Source: Streptomyces sp. NBC_00539 (GTDB lineage Bacteria > Actinomycetota > Actinomycetes > Streptomycetales > Streptomycetaceae). From it: DNA of 64,000 nt. The stretch spans positions 1,983,501-2,047,500 of the forward strand of contig NZ_CP107811.1 of the NCBI RefSeq assembly GCF_036346105.1, given 5' to 3'. Position 1 is the first letter of the stretch, and every line of letters begins with the position of its first letter. The notes beneath the pieces are model-generated. The model was not told the origin of the DNA. It saw only the letters and a list, made by a program, of their open reading frames with translations, and made no database searches. A program made the position numbers and the translations under genes. Of this stretch, positions 40,501 through 48,472 are shown piece by piece.

Positions 40501-42146
40501 GCCGGGCGATCCGGGTCCGGGTGGGCGGCGCCGACCACTGGGCGGCGATCGAGGACGCGGGGCGGCTGCGGGACGCGCTGGGCACCGCGCTGCCCGTCGG
40601 GGTCCCGGAGGCCTTCACGGAACCGGTCAAGGACCCGCTCGGCGACCTCCTCGCCCGGTACGCCCGCACCCACGGGCCGTTCACCACCACCGCCGTGGCC
40701 GCCCGCTTCGGGCTGGGCGCGGCGGTCACCGAAGGCGCCCTGCACCGGCTGGCGGCGGCGGGCCGGGTGGTGCAGGGCGAGTTCCACCCGGCGGGCATCG
40801 GGCAGGAGTGGTGCGACGCCGCGGTGCTGCGCAGGCTGCGCCGCCGTTCTCTGGCGGCCCTGCGCCAGGAGCTGGAGCCGGTGCCGCCGGCCTCCCTGGC
40901 CACCTTCCTGCCCCAGTGGCAGCACCTGGGCGGCGCCCTGCGCGGGATCGACGGCCTGGCCCGGGCGATCGAGCAGCTCCAGGGGGCCCCGGTGCCGGCC
41001 TCCGCCCTGGAACGCCTGATCCTGCCCTCACGGGTCTCGGGCTACTCCCCCGCCCTGCTGGACGAGCTGACCACCACGGGGGAGGTGGTCTGGGCCGGGG
41101 CCGGCGCCCTCCCCGGCAAGGACGGCTGGCTCTCGCTCTACCTCGCGGAGGCGGCGCCCCTGCTCCTGCCACCGCCGCATCCGCTGGAGACGACCCCGCT
41201 GCACCAGGCCGTCCTCGACGCCCTCTCGGGCGGCTACGGCCTGTTCTTCCGCCAGCTCGTGGAGTCGGTCCGGGCGAAGTGGCCTGAGGCTTCCGAACTC
41301 CAGCTGTCCGAGGCGCTCTGGGACCTGGCCTGGTCGGGGCGGCTGACCAACGACACCCTGGCCCCGTTGCGCTCCCTGCTGGGATCGGGCCGCACCGCCG
41401 GCGCCACCGCGCACCGGGCGCGGCGCACGGTCCCGCGCGGCCGCTACGGAACCCTGAGCGCGGCGGCCTCCCGGACCGGCCCGCCCACGGTCTCGGGCCG
41501 CTGGTCGCTGCTGCCCGGCCAGGCCCCGGACCCGACGCACCGGGCGCACGCCCTGGCCCGGACCCTGCTGGACCGGCACGGTGTGGTGACCCGCGGCGCG
41601 GTGGCGGCGGAAGGGGTGGAGGGCGGGTTCAGCGCCGTCTACCGCGTCCTGTCCGCCTTCGAGGACAGCGGCCAGGCCCGCCGGGGGTACGTGGTCGAGG
41701 GACTGGGCGCGGCCCAGTTCGCGATGGACGGCGCGGTGGACCGGTTGCGGGCGGCGGAGCGGACGCCGCCCCCGCTGGCCGCGGTGGTGCTGGCCGCCGC
41801 CGACCCGGCGAACGCGTACGGCGCGGCCCTGCCCTGGCCGGAGCCCCCGGCCGGGGCCACGCACAAGCCGGGCCGCAAGGCGGGCTCCCTGGTGGTGCTG
41901 GTCGACGGGGAACTCGTCCTCTACCTGGAGCGCGGCGGCAAGACCCTGCTGGCGTGGCCCCCGCCGGAGGATCCCCGCCTGGAGGCGGCCGTCTCGTCCC
42001 TGGCCGCGGGCTGCCGCGCGGGCAAGGTCCCGCCCCTGACGGTCGAACGGATCAACGCGGCCGCCGCCCTGACCTCCTCCCTGGGCCGTTCGCTGGAGGC
42101 AGCCGGCTTCCACGCCACCCCCCGCGGCCTGCGCCTGCGCCCGTGA
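37554..42146 (+). CDS. lhr: Large ATP-dependent helicase Lhr
   Basis: Predicted 1530-aa superfamily 2 helicase for DNA repair; family members translocate 3'-5' on single-stranded DNA and unwind RNA-DNA hybrids. Walker A is VVAPTGSGKTLAAFLAALDQ, the DEVH box is VILDEVHAVAGTKRG, the next motif is IGLSATVRP, and motif VI is RVGRAGHQVG. The Lhr core with winged-helix and beta-barrel domains follows (to about residue 860), and the remaining about 650 residues are the Lhr C-terminal region. The ATG at 37554 is preferred over the GTG at 37539 because it lies exactly six bases after a -10. The stop codon lies in a 23-bp tandem repeat. Confidence 0.96.
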   Translation: MSGSALDSFSPATRSWFSGAFVMPTSAQDGAWRAIGEGSDVLVVAPTGSGKTLAAFLAALDQLASTPPPAEPKKRCRVLYVSPLKALAVDVERNLRSPLTGIRQESVRLGLPEPEIRVGIRSGDTPPAERRALVTRPPDILITTPESLFLMLTSAARDALAGVETVILDEVHAVAGTKRGAHLALSLERLDELLPRPARRIGLSATVRPVDEVARYLAPRGKVEIVQPPSAKEFDLSVVVPVEDMGELGGSPATEGREGGDKPSIWPHVEERIADLVQAHRSTIVFANSRRLAERLCNRLNEIAYERAMGEELPEGSPPAEIMAQSGAAQGAPPLLARAHHGSVSKEQRALVEEDLKAGRLPAVVATSSLELGIDMGAVDLVVQVESPPSVASGLQRVGRAGHQVGAVSTGVVFPKYRGDLVQAAVVTERMRTGSIESLRIPSNPLDVLAQQLVAMTAMDTWQLDDLLALVRRAAPFAALPESAFTSVLDMLAGRYPSDAFAELRPRVVWDRVAGTITGRPGAQRLAVTSGGTIPDRGLFGVFLAGADPKKGGGRVGELDEEMVYESRVGDVFTLGTSSWRIEDITRDRVLVSPAPGVPGRLPFWKGDQLGRPLELGRAVGAFLRELGGLTDEDARLRLLAAGLDAWAAENVLAYLAEQREACGHVPDDRTIVVERFRDELGDWRVVVHSPFGAQVHAPWALALGARLAERYGMDAQVMHADDGIVLRLPDADLLSMDLLDHDPAAPAQSFAFDDEQAPLGAADVAFDHGDVQQIVTDQVGGSALFASRFRECAARALLLPRRSPGKRTPLWQQRQRASQLLQVASEFGSFPIVLEAVRECLQDVFDVPGLTELMGDIEARRVRLVEVTTPEPSPFARSLLFGYVAQFLYEGDSPLAERRAAALSLDSRLLAELLGQAELRELLDAEVLEELERELQWLTEDRRAKDAESVADLLRLLGPLTEEELSERGAQPSWAAELGAARRAIRVRVGGADHWAAIEDAGRLRDALGTALPVGVPEAFTEPVKDPLGDLLARYARTHGPFTTTAVAARFGLGAAVTEGALHRLAAAGRVVQGEFHPAGIGQEWCDAAVLRRLRRRSLAALRQELEPVPPASLATFLPQWQHLGGALRGIDGLARAIEQLQGAPVPASALERLILPSRVSGYSPALLDELTTTGEVVWAGAGALPGKDGWLSLYLAEAAPLLLPPPHPLETTPLHQAVLDALSGGYGLFFRQLVESVRAKWPEASELQLSEALWDLAWSGRLTNDTLAPLRSLLGSGRTAGATAHRARRTVPRGRYGTLSAAASRTGPPTVSGRWSLLPGQAPDPTHRAHALARTLLDRHGVVTRGAVAAEGVEGGFSAVYRVLSAFEDSGQARRGYVVEGLGAAQFAMDGAVDRLRAAERTPPPLAAVVLAAADPANAYGAALPWPEPPAGATHKPGRKAGSLVVLVDGELVLYLERGGKTLLAWPPPEDPRLEAAVSSLAAGCRAGKVPPLTVERINAAAALTSSLGRSLEAAGFHATPRGLRLRP

Positions 42147-42188
42147 CTGCCCGGTTCCGTCCCGCGTGACCGCCCGGTTCCGTCCCGA
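42143..42188 (+). repeat. 23-bp tandem repeat starting at the lhr stop codon
   Basis: Two units (42143-42165 and 42166-42188) each begin GTGAC and continue GCCCGGTTCCGTCCCG, with two differences. The first contains the lhr TGA. Confidence 0.9.
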
Positions 42189-42335
42189 CCATCGCGCTTA
42201 CGTTGCGCTTATGTCCTGAGCACGTCACGAAGCGCGCCAGGAGCGGATCAGCCCGTTCCCCCGCCCCTAAGATCACCACCAGGCATCGGGTTGACGATGC
42301 GCAGTCAAACGTACAGTCCATGGGGGACACCAGAA

Positions 42336-43016
42336 GTGAGCACCACAGCCATGCGCAGGACCGCACTCGGCACCATCGGCCTGGCGGTCACCGCCACCCT
42401 GACGCTGAGCGGCTGCAAGAGCGGCAACGAAGACGCGCCCCCGGCGGCGCCCAGCTCGCCCGCGAGCAGTCCCGCCCAGTCCGGCGCGGCCGAGAGCCCC
42501 AGCGCCGCCGCGAGCCCGTCGGCAGCCGCAAGTGAGGCGCCCGCAGGCGCCGCGGGCACGGCCAAGCCCGGCCAGAGCTTCAAGATCGGCCAGACGGCGA
42601 CGGTCCCGTTCACCTACGGCAGCACCCAGGGCACGATCGCCCTCACCGTCACCTCCATCGAGCAGGGCCAGGCGGCGGACCTCGACTCCCTCAAGCTCGG
42701 CGACAAGGTGAAGGGGATGGTGCCCTACTACATCCACTACACCGTCAAGAACGTCGGCACCACCGACCTCGCGTACTCCTCGGTCGGCCACATCAAGGGC
42801 CTGCTCCCGGACGGCGGCGAGGCGAACGGCGTCTCGGTCATCGGCAAGTTCGAGAAGTGCAAGGACGATGCGCTTCCCAAGGGGTTCACCAACGGCCAGT
42901 CGCAGACCAACTGCGCGATCGCCATGGCCCCCTCGGCCCAGGTGAAGATCACCGGAGCCGAGTACTGGGGCGAGCCGTACAGCACGGTGGGCAACAAGGC
43001 CCTCACCTGGAAGTGA
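42336..43016 (+). CDS. Secreted lipoprotein of unknown function
   Basis: Predicted 226-aa lipoprotein. The signal ends in LTLSGC with Cys27 as the lipidation site. A low-complexity Ala/Ser/Pro linker (about residues 32-75) leads to a beta-rich domain (FKIGQTATVPFTYGSTQGTI, IHYTVKNVGTTDLAYSSVG) resembling the immunoglobulin-like DUF4352 type of extracytoplasmic domain. Two Cys (KCKDD and TNCAIAM) may form a disulfide. The GTG at 42336 follows GGGGGA. A TTGACG at 42291 may belong to the promoter. No neighbour suggests a role. Confidence 0.82.
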   Translation: MSTTAMRRTALGTIGLAVTATLTLSGCKSGNEDAPPAAPSSPASSPAQSGAAESPSAAASPSAAASEAPAGAAGTAKPGQSFKIGQTATVPFTYGSTQGTIALTVTSIEQGQAADLDSLKLGDKVKGMVPYYIHYTVKNVGTTDLAYSSVGHIKGLLPDGGEANGVSVIGKFEKCKDDALPKGFTNGQSQTNCAIAMAPSAQVKITGAEYWGEPYSTVGNKALTWK

Positions 43017-43116
43017 CCCGCCGCCGCGCCCTCCCGGCCCCCGCGTAGGACACCCGGCCGCGGGGGCGCCGGCTGTCGCCCGTCCGGCGCGAGCCCGGGC
43101 GGGCGACAATGGGACC

Positions 43117-43920
43117 ATGCCCGAAGGAGACAGCGTCTGGCGCGCCGCGGCCCGGTTGCACGCGGCCCTGGCCGGGCGGGAGATCACCCGCAGCGACCTG
43201 CGCGTCGCGCGCCTGGCCACCGTGGACCTCACCGGCCGCACCACCTTGAACGTGATCCCGCGCGGAAAGCACCTGCTCACCCGCATCGACGGCGACGGCG
43301 GCCTCACCCTCCACAGCCACCTGCGCATGGACGGCGCCTGGCACGTCTTCCCCGCCGGGCGGAAGTGGCACGGCGGCCCCGACTACGAGATCCGCGCCAT
43401 CTTGGGTACCGCCTGCGACACCGCCGTCGGCTACCGCCTCCCCGTCCTGGAACTCCTGCGCACCGCCGACGAGGACAAGGTCGTCGGCCACCTGGGACCC
43501 GACCTCCTCGGCCCCGACTGGGACGCGGACAAGGCCGCGGCGAACCTGCTCGCCACCCCCGAACGCCCCCTCGGCGAAGCCCTGCTGGACCAGCGCAACC
43601 TCGCGGGCATCGGCAACGTGTACATGTGCGAGCTCTGCTTCCTCGCCCAGGTCACCCCGTGGACCGCGGTCGGCGCCCTTGCGGATCCCGAGGTCACCGC
43701 CGTCCGCCTGGCCGGCGCCGCGCAGCGCCTCCTCGCGGCCAACCTCGGCGCCGGCGAGACCCGCAACACCACCGGCAGCCGCCGCCGGGGCCAGGCCCTC
43801 TTCGTCTACGGGCGCGCCCCGCGCCCCTGCCTGCGCTGCGGCACCCCGGTACGCCGGGTCGTGAAGGAGGACCGCCCCACGTACTGGTGCCCCCGCTGCC
43901 AATCCGGGCCCACACCGTAG
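43117..43920 (+). CDS. nei2: Fpg/Nei family DNA glycosylase (Nei2-like)
   Basis: Predicted 267-aa bifunctional base-excision repair enzyme. The N-terminal catalytic MPEGDSVWRAAARLH supplies Pro2 and Glu3; the PEGD start is typical of actinobacterial Nei2. The H2TH segment is LLDQRNLAGIGNVYMCELCF, and the zinc finger is CLRCGTPVRRVV with WCPRCQ. It removes oxidised pyrimidines and ring-opened bases and nicks the abasic site. It lies close to lhr, recA and recX, so the region is rich in repair genes. The ATG at 43117 follows GACAAT by six bases, another possible leaderless start, but without a clear -35. Confidence 0.93.
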   Translation: MPEGDSVWRAAARLHAALAGREITRSDLRVARLATVDLTGRTTLNVIPRGKHLLTRIDGDGGLTLHSHLRMDGAWHVFPAGRKWHGGPDYEIRAILGTACDTAVGYRLPVLELLRTADEDKVVGHLGPDLLGPDWDADKAAANLLATPERPLGEALLDQRNLAGIGNVYMCELCFLAQVTPWTAVGALADPEVTAVRLAGAAQRLLAANLGAGETRNTTGSRRRGQALFVYGRAPRPCLRCGTPVRRVVKEDRPTYWCPRCQSGPTP

Positions 43921-43950
43921 TTGACGCCCCGTCAGCTACGGTCGTACGGT
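43921..43950 (+). promoter_or_regulatory. Promoter of the SDR gene
   Basis: TTGACG (43921-43926), 18 bp, TACGGT (43945-43950), then six bases to the ATG at 43957. The geometry is identical to that before the HTH-Clp_N gene and predicts a leaderless mRNA. Confidence 0.65.
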
Positions 43951-43956
43951 CCCGGC

Positions 43957-44721
43957 ATGCCCACAGCCCCGTACGACCTCACCGGCCGCACCGCGCTCGT
44001 CACCGGCGCCGCCAGCGGGATCGGCCGCGCCACCGCCGTGCTCCTCGCCCGGGCCGGCGCGGCCGTGCACTGCGCCGACCGCGACGCGACCGGCCTGCGC
44101 GAGACCGCCCGCCTGGTGTGCGAAGCAGGCGGCAAGGCCACCGTCCACACCCTCGACGTGACCGACCGTGCCGCGCTGCGGGCCGCCGTCGCGGCCGCGG
44201 GCCCGCTCGACATCACCGCCGCCATCGCCGGGATCATGCACTCCAGCAGCGTCCTGGACACCACCGACGAGGACCTCGACCGGGTCCTGGACGTCAATTT
44301 CAAGGGCGTCCTGCGCACCTGCCAGGAGGCCGTCCGCGCCATGATCACCGCCGGACGTCCCGGTTCGGTGATCACCATGGCCTCCGGCGCCGTGGACGCC
44401 GCCCAGCCGGGCCTGCTCTGCTACAGCGTCGCCAAAGCGGCCGTCGTCCAGCTGACCAAGACCCTCGCGACCGAGACCGGCCCACACGGCATCCGCGTCA
44501 ACGCCGTCGCGCCGGGATGGATCCGCACCCCCATGACGGGCCGCCACAGTGCCGAGGAACGGGAGCGGACCGAGGCGGCGATGATCCGGATGTCGCCGCT
44601 GCGCCGGGTCGGGGAGCCCGAGGACATCGCCCAAGCGGTGCTCTACCTCGCCTCCGACGCCTCGTCCTTCATGACGGGCCAGATCCTCCGCCCGAACGGC
44701 GGAGTATCGATGCCCTGGTGA
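43957..44721 (+). CDS. Short-chain dehydrogenase/reductase
   Basis: Predicted 254-aa classical SDR. The NAD(P) motif is VTGAASGIGRA, the cofactor choice region is HCADRD (an acidic residue favouring NAD), and the catalytic residues are Ser in VITMASGAV, Tyr in CYSVAKAA and the Lys four residues later. The structural Asn is in DVNFKGV. The substrate cannot be inferred. The ATG at 43957 is preceded by a promoter at leaderless distance and no ribosome site. The 3' end overlaps the small membrane-protein gene by 53 bp. Confidence 0.93.
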   Translation: MPTAPYDLTGRTALVTGAASGIGRATAVLLARAGAAVHCADRDATGLRETARLVCEAGGKATVHTLDVTDRAALRAAVAAAGPLDITAAIAGIMHSSSVLDTTDEDLDRVLDVNFKGVLRTCQEAVRAMITAGRPGSVITMASGAVDAAQPGLLCYSVAKAAVVQLTKTLATETGPHGIRVNAVAPGWIRTPMTGRHSAEERERTEAAMIRMSPLRRVGEPEDIAQAVLYLASDASSFMTGQILRPNGGVSMPW

Positions 44722-44926
44722 CCGGCGCCCTCGTGGCCGCCGCCCGAGGGCGCCTGCGCCCCGGACCGGGCACGCAGTGCACGGGGAGCAGCCCCAGCCC
44801 CCATCCGCCGACGGCCACCGCGCCCTCCATGGGCCCCGCGTCCGCGGGCTCCAGCGACAGCCGCAGCACGGCCCACCACCAGAGCACTCCGGCCGTCAGC
44901 ACGACGGGTATGAGTAACAACCGCAC
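44669..44926 (-). CDS. Small membrane protein (85 aa)
   Basis: Begins VRLLLIPVVLTAGVLWWWAV, one clear membrane segment. Then come LRLSLEPADAGPMEGAVAVG and a second shorter hydrophobic stretch (GWGLGLLPVHC), followed by a basic tail. The GTG at 44926 has GGGAGG five bases upstream, which is much better than any start in the longer open frame. No function is recognised. The last 53 bp lie under the 3' end of the SDR gene on the other strand. Confidence 0.6.
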   Translation of the reverse strand: MRLLLIPVVLTAGVLWWWAVLRLSLEPADAGPMEGAVAVGGWGLGLLPVHCVPGPGRRRPRAAATRAPVTRASILRRSGGGSGPS

Positions 44927-44998
44927 GGCCGCCTCCCAGGAAGGCCGGAATCCGGACGGCCCCATCCTCCCGCACCGCCCTCGCCGCCGCACCCAGAA

Positions 44999-45070
44999 CA
45001 CCGAGGAGCCCCGGCACACCGAGGAGCGCCGGCACGCCGAGGGCCCCAGCACCCCGACGGGCCCCGGCAC
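44999..45070. repeat. Imperfect tandem repeat, about 18 bp
   Basis: Four degenerate units of the type CACACCGAGGAGCGCCGG lie between the small membrane-protein gene and the clgR terminator. No reading frame through it looks coding. Confidence 0.5.
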
Positions 45071-45075
45071 GGCAA

Positions 45076-45114
45076 GGAGCCCCGTCCGGTGCCTCACGCA
45101 CCGGCCGGGGCTCC
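45076..45114 (-). terminator. Terminator of clgR
   Basis: A 17-bp stem with one mismatch (45076-45092 with 45098-45114) and a CTCAC loop, 39 bp after the clgR stop. Confidence 0.8.
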
Positions 45115-45153
45115 GGCCACACTCATACGCGCTTCACGCGCTCGCGCTCGCCT

Positions 45154-45534
45154 TCACGCGGCTACGACGTTCACCGCTTCCACGGGCGCCTTGATGGTCA
45201 CCCGCTCCGTGGTACCCGCGACCGAGGCCACGGACACCGAATTGAGCATCGGGCGCACCGGTGCCGGCACCGGTTCGCTTGCCGTGGCCGACTGCGCAAG
45301 CTCCGCCAGCGACAGTTCGTCACTGACTTCGCGCATCAGCTCGGACATCCGTACGTCCAACGCGTCGCAGATCGCGGAGAGCAGCTCGGAGGATGCCTCC
45401 TTCTGCCCCCGCTCCACCTCGGAGAGATAGCCGAGCGAAACTCGGGCGGACGAGGAGACTTCGCGCAGAGTACGGCCCTGGCGCTGGCGCTGCCGACGCA
45501 GCACGTCACCCAGCAGGCGACGGAGCAGAATCAT
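45154..45534 (-). CDS. clgR: Clp gene regulator ClgR
   Basis: Predicted 126-aa Xre-type activator of clp and lon protease genes. The HTH is [20 protein letters not shown] followed by [20 protein letters not shown]. The C-terminus is VNVVAA; in Streptomyces ClgR a terminal Ala-Ala acts as a ClpP degradation signal, giving feedback control. The position beside cinA, pgsA and ftsK is conserved across actinobacteria and supports the assignment. The ATG at 45534 follows AGGAGG by nine bases. The 109-bp gap to cinA would contain its own promoter; I could not find a convincing ClgR box there. Confidence 0.93.
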   Translation of the reverse strand: MILLRRLLGDVLRRQRQRQGRTLREVSSSARVSLGYLSEVERGQKEASSELLSAICDALDVRMSELMREVSDELSLAELAQSATASEPVPAPVRPMLNSVSVASVAGTTERVTIKAPVEAVNVVAA

Positions 45535-45643
45535 CGGTGGCTCCCTCCTCTGACCGTGTAGCCGTAACCTTCACGCCCCACCGTACCGCCTCGCGCCGCG
45601 GCCGTGCGGGGAGCTATGTCGTGTTCACTCAGGGCTGCAAACA

Positions 45644-46222
45644 TCAAATCCCCCCGTTCTGTTCCGTATCCTGCCCCCGCAGATTCTCGCGGAGTTCGCT
45701 CGAAAGGAGTTCGAGCACTGTCCGTGCGCTCTCCCTACGGATTTCCGTCCGGGAGCCGTTCAACCGCAGCCGGGCCGTTTTCCTGCCCCCCGGACCGGCC
45801 ACGGCGACGAAAACGGTGCCCACCGGCTGCCCGTCCTGGGGGTCCGGACCGGCCACCCCGGTCGTCGCGATCCCCCACGAAGCCCCCAGCGCCCGGCGCA
45901 CCCCCGCCGCCATCTCCTCCGCGACCTGCGCGTTCACCGCGCCTTCGGCCGCCAGCAGCTCCGCGTCCACTCCCAGGAGCCGGTGCTTGAGCTCGGTCGC
46001 GTACGCGGTCACCGAGCCGCGGAAGGATTTCGAGGCACCCGGCACGGCCGTCAGTTCCGCGGCGACCAGACCGCCGGTCAGCGACTCCGCCACGGCGAGC
46101 GTCTGGTCACTCTGCGCAAGCAGCCCGAGTACGGCCCCGGACAGTTGTGCGATCGAGTCCGGCGCGGTGAGACGTCCCGCGGCTCCACCCGCCTCCGGAA
46201 AATCACCCGCCGCTCGCGTCAC
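45644..46222 (-). CDS. cinA: CinA C-terminal domain protein (nicotinamide-nucleotide amidase type)
   Basis: Predicted 192-aa short CinA. Only the PncC-type C-terminal domain is present: TLAVAESLTGGLVAAELTAV, SFRGSVTAYATELKHRLLGV and GIATTGVAGPDPQDG. It would deamidate nicotinamide mononucleotide in NAD salvage. The N-terminal domain of full-length CinA is absent, as usual in Streptomyces. The GTG at 46222 overlaps the pgsA stop (GTGA), so the two are coupled. Confidence 0.93.
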   Translation of the reverse strand: MTRAAGDFPEAGGAAGRLTAPDSIAQLSGAVLGLLAQSDQTLAVAESLTGGLVAAELTAVPGASKSFRGSVTAYATELKHRLLGVDAELLAAEGAVNAQVAEEMAAGVRRALGASWGIATTGVAGPDPQDGQPVGTVFVAVAGPGGRKTARLRLNGSRTEIRRESARTVLELLSSELRENLRGQDTEQNGGI

Positions 46223-46875
46223 TGCGCGGCCCGCTCCGCGGCCAGTCCCCTGCGGCGCAGGACGACGGCCTGGCGGATGTAGTCCAAACCGGTGACCACG
46301 GTCAGCACGACGGCGACCGCCATCACCCAGAACCGCAGGGTCGCCAGCGGGCCGGTGAGGGCGAGCACGTACATGCCGACCGCCGTCCCCTGGGCGAGGG
46401 TCTTGAGCTTGCCGCCCCGGCTGGCCGGAATGACTCCGTACCGGATGACCCAGAAACGCAGGAGGGTGATCCCCAGTTCCCGCCCGAGGATCACCCCGGT
46501 CACCCACCAGGGCAGGTCACCCAGCCACGAGAGACAGATGAGCGCCGAGCCCATGATCGCCTTGTCGGCGATGGGGTCGGCGATCTTCCCGAAGTCGGTG
46601 ACGAGGTTGTACGTCCGGGCGAGGTGCCCGTCGAAGATGTCCGTGATCATGGCGACGGCGAAGGCCGCCCACGCCAGCGCCCGCCAGACGGGGTCGTAGC
46701 CCCCGTCGGCGAGCAGCAGCAGGACGAATCCCGGCACGAGCACGAGCCGGATCATCGTCAGGATGTTGGCGATGTTCCACAGGCTGGCCTGATTGACGGC
46801 CGCGGTCCCGAGCCCCGCGCCGGGCGAGGGCCGGCGGCCGGTCCCGCCCGCCGCAGGTGCCGGGACTCCGGTCAT
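46219..46875 (-). CDS. pgsA: CDP-diacylglycerol-glycerol-3-phosphate 3-phosphatidyltransferase
   Basis: Predicted 218-aa integral membrane enzyme that makes phosphatidylglycerol phosphate. The CDP-alcohol phosphotransferase motif is complete: DIFDGHLAR, eight residues, [10 protein letters not shown], giving the metal-binding Asp residues. About five hydrophobic segments are present. The N-terminal about 25 residues are Gly/Pro-rich and extra. The ATG at 46875 overlaps the rimO TGA (ATGA). The unit rimO-pgsA-cinA is translationally coupled throughout. Confidence 0.94.
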   Translation of the reverse strand: MTGVPAPAAGGTGRRPSPGAGLGTAAVNQASLWNIANILTMIRLVLVPGFVLLLLADGGYDPVWRALAWAAFAVAMITDIFDGHLARTYNLVTDFGKIADPIADKAIMGSALICLSWLGDLPWWVTGVILGRELGITLLRFWVIRYGVIPASRGGKLKTLAQGTAVGMYVLALTGPLATLRFWVMAVAVVLTVVTGLDYIRQAVVLRRRGLAAERAAQ

Positions 46876-48359
46876 CCGGCCGCCTCCTCAAGATCCAGGC
46901 CCAGGGGCTCGGCCACCAGGTCCACACCCAGCGTGCCGACGACCTTCGCCGTCACCATACGGCCGGGCACCAGACCGGTGCTGTCCGTGAAGACCACCTG
47001 GCCGTCCGTCTCGGGCGCCTGGTGGGCTGCGCGCCCGTAGGCGCCCTCGCCGTCCTCGTCGATGTCCTCCACGGTCTCGACGAGTACCTCCAGGGTCTCC
47101 CCGATCCGCTCTTCCGCACGCTGGGAGGTCAGCTCCTCCGCGAGCCGCTGCATGTGCGCGAGCCGCTCGGCGATGGTCTCCGCGTCCAGCTTGTTCTCGT
47201 AGCCGACGGCCTCGGTGCCGTCCTCGTCCGAGTAGCCGAAGACGCCGATGGCGTCGAGCCGCGCGTGGGTGAGGAAACGCTCCAGCTCGGCGAAGTCCGC
47301 TTCGCTCTCGCCGGGGAAGCCGACGATGAAGTTGGACCGCACGCCGGCCAGCGGGGCCTTGCCGCGGATGGTGTCGAGCAGTTCGAGGAACCGGTCGGTG
47401 TCACCGAAGCGGCGCATCGCGCGCAGCACGTCGGGGGCCGAGTGCTGGAACGACAGGTCGAAGTAGGGCACGACCTTCGGCGTCGAGGTGAGGACGTCGA
47501 TCAGGCCGGGCCGCATCTCGGCGGGCTGGAGGTAGCTGACGCGGACGCGCTCGATGCCGTCCACCTCGGCCAGCTCGGGCAGCAGCGTCTCCAGCAGCCG
47601 GATGTCGCCGAGGTCCTTGCCGTACGAGGTGTTGTTCTCGGAGACCAGCATGATCTCCTTGACGCCCTGCTCGGCGAGCCAGCGCGTCTCGCCCAGCACG
47701 TCGCTGGGGCGGCGGGAGATGAACGAGCCGCGGAAGGACGGGATGGCGCAGAAGGAGCAGCGCCGGTCGCAGCCGGAGGCGAGCTTGACCGAGGCGACCG
47801 GGCTCTTGTCCAGGCGGCGGCGCAGGGGCGCGCGCGGACCGGAGGCGGGCGCGAGGCCCTCGGGCAGGTCCGCGGGGGCCTCGGCGGGCTCCTGGGCGTG
47901 TCCGGGCAGGGCCACCTCGGCGTCCTGGCGGGCGGCGGGGCTGATCGGCAGCAGCTTGCGCCGGTCGCGCGGGGTGTGGGAGGCGTGGATGCCGCCGTTC
48001 AGGATGGTCTGGAGGCGGTCGGAGATGTCGGCGTAGTCGTCGAAGCCGAGCACGCCGTCGGCCTCGGGGAGCGCTTCGGCGAGTTCCTTGCCGTAGCGCT
48101 CGGCCATACAGCCGACGGCGACGACGGCCTGGGTCTTGCCGTGATCCTTGAGATCGTTGGCTTCCAGGAGGGCGTCGACGGAATCCTTTTTGGCGGCTTC
48201 GACGAAGCCGCAGGTGTTGACGACGGCTACGTCCGCATCGGCGGCGTCCTCGACGAGCTCCCAGCCATCCGCCGCCAAGCGGCCTGCGAGCTCCTCCGAG
48301 TCCACCTCGTTACGGGCGCAGCCAAGAGTGACAAGGGCGACGGTACGGCGTTCGGGCAT
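46872..48359 (-). CDS. rimO: Ribosomal protein S12 methylthiotransferase RimO
   Basis: Predicted 495-aa radical SAM enzyme that methylthiolates an Asp of ribosomal protein S12. The N-terminal Cys are in [37 protein letters not shown] and VGCMAERYG. The radical SAM motif is [16 protein letters not shown], and a C-terminal TRAM domain (about residues 420-485) follows. A linker of about 40 residues before the radical SAM core ([20 protein letters not shown] region) is longer than in E. coli. The ATG at 48359 gives the family start [14 protein letters not shown]. It is the first gene of the rimO-pgsA-cinA unit. Confidence 0.96.
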   Translation of the reverse strand: MPERRTVALVTLGCARNEVDSEELAGRLAADGWELVEDAADADVAVVNTCGFVEAAKKDSVDALLEANDLKDHGKTQAVVAVGCMAERYGKELAEALPEADGVLGFDDYADISDRLQTILNGGIHASHTPRDRRKLLPISPAARQDAEVALPGHAQEPAEAPADLPEGLAPASGPRAPLRRRLDKSPVASVKLASGCDRRCSFCAIPSFRGSFISRRPSDVLGETRWLAEQGVKEIMLVSENNTSYGKDLGDIRLLETLLPELAEVDGIERVRVSYLQPAEMRPGLIDVLTSTPKVVPYFDLSFQHSAPDVLRAMRRFGDTDRFLELLDTIRGKAPLAGVRSNFIVGFPGESEADFAELERFLTHARLDAIGVFGYSDEDGTEAVGYENKLDAETIAERLAHMQRLAEELTSQRAEERIGETLEVLVETVEDIDEDGEGAYGRAAHQAPETDGQVVFTDSTGLVPGRMVTAKVVGTLGVDLVAEPLGLDLEEAAG

Positions 48360-48414
48360 GGACTCAAGACTACTTCGTCCCGGCGCCGGCCCCTGCCCCA
48401 CGTCCCCCTTGCAA

Positions 48415-48449
48415 GATCCCCGGGAGGCCGGCAGGGCCTCCCGGGGATC
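48415..48449 (-). terminator. Terminator of the RodZ-like gene
   Basis: A perfect 15-bp stem (48415-48429 with 48435-48449) with loop GGCAG lies 23 bp after the stop and before rimO. Confidence 0.85.
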
Positions 48450-48472
48450 CGGAACTGCATGGTCCGCGCTGG

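Noticed and set aside
42291-42317. TTGACG-N15-TACAGT as promoter of the lipoprotein gene
   Set aside because: The 15-bp spacer is too short for a confident call.
44999-45070. A small coding gene through the 18-bp repeats
   Set aside because: No ribosome site, and composition is that of low-complexity DNA.
45535-45643. A ClgR binding site upstream of clgR
   Set aside because: The best palindrome-like stretch, GTTTGC and GTGAAC on the minus strand, has the wrong spacing and two mismatches.
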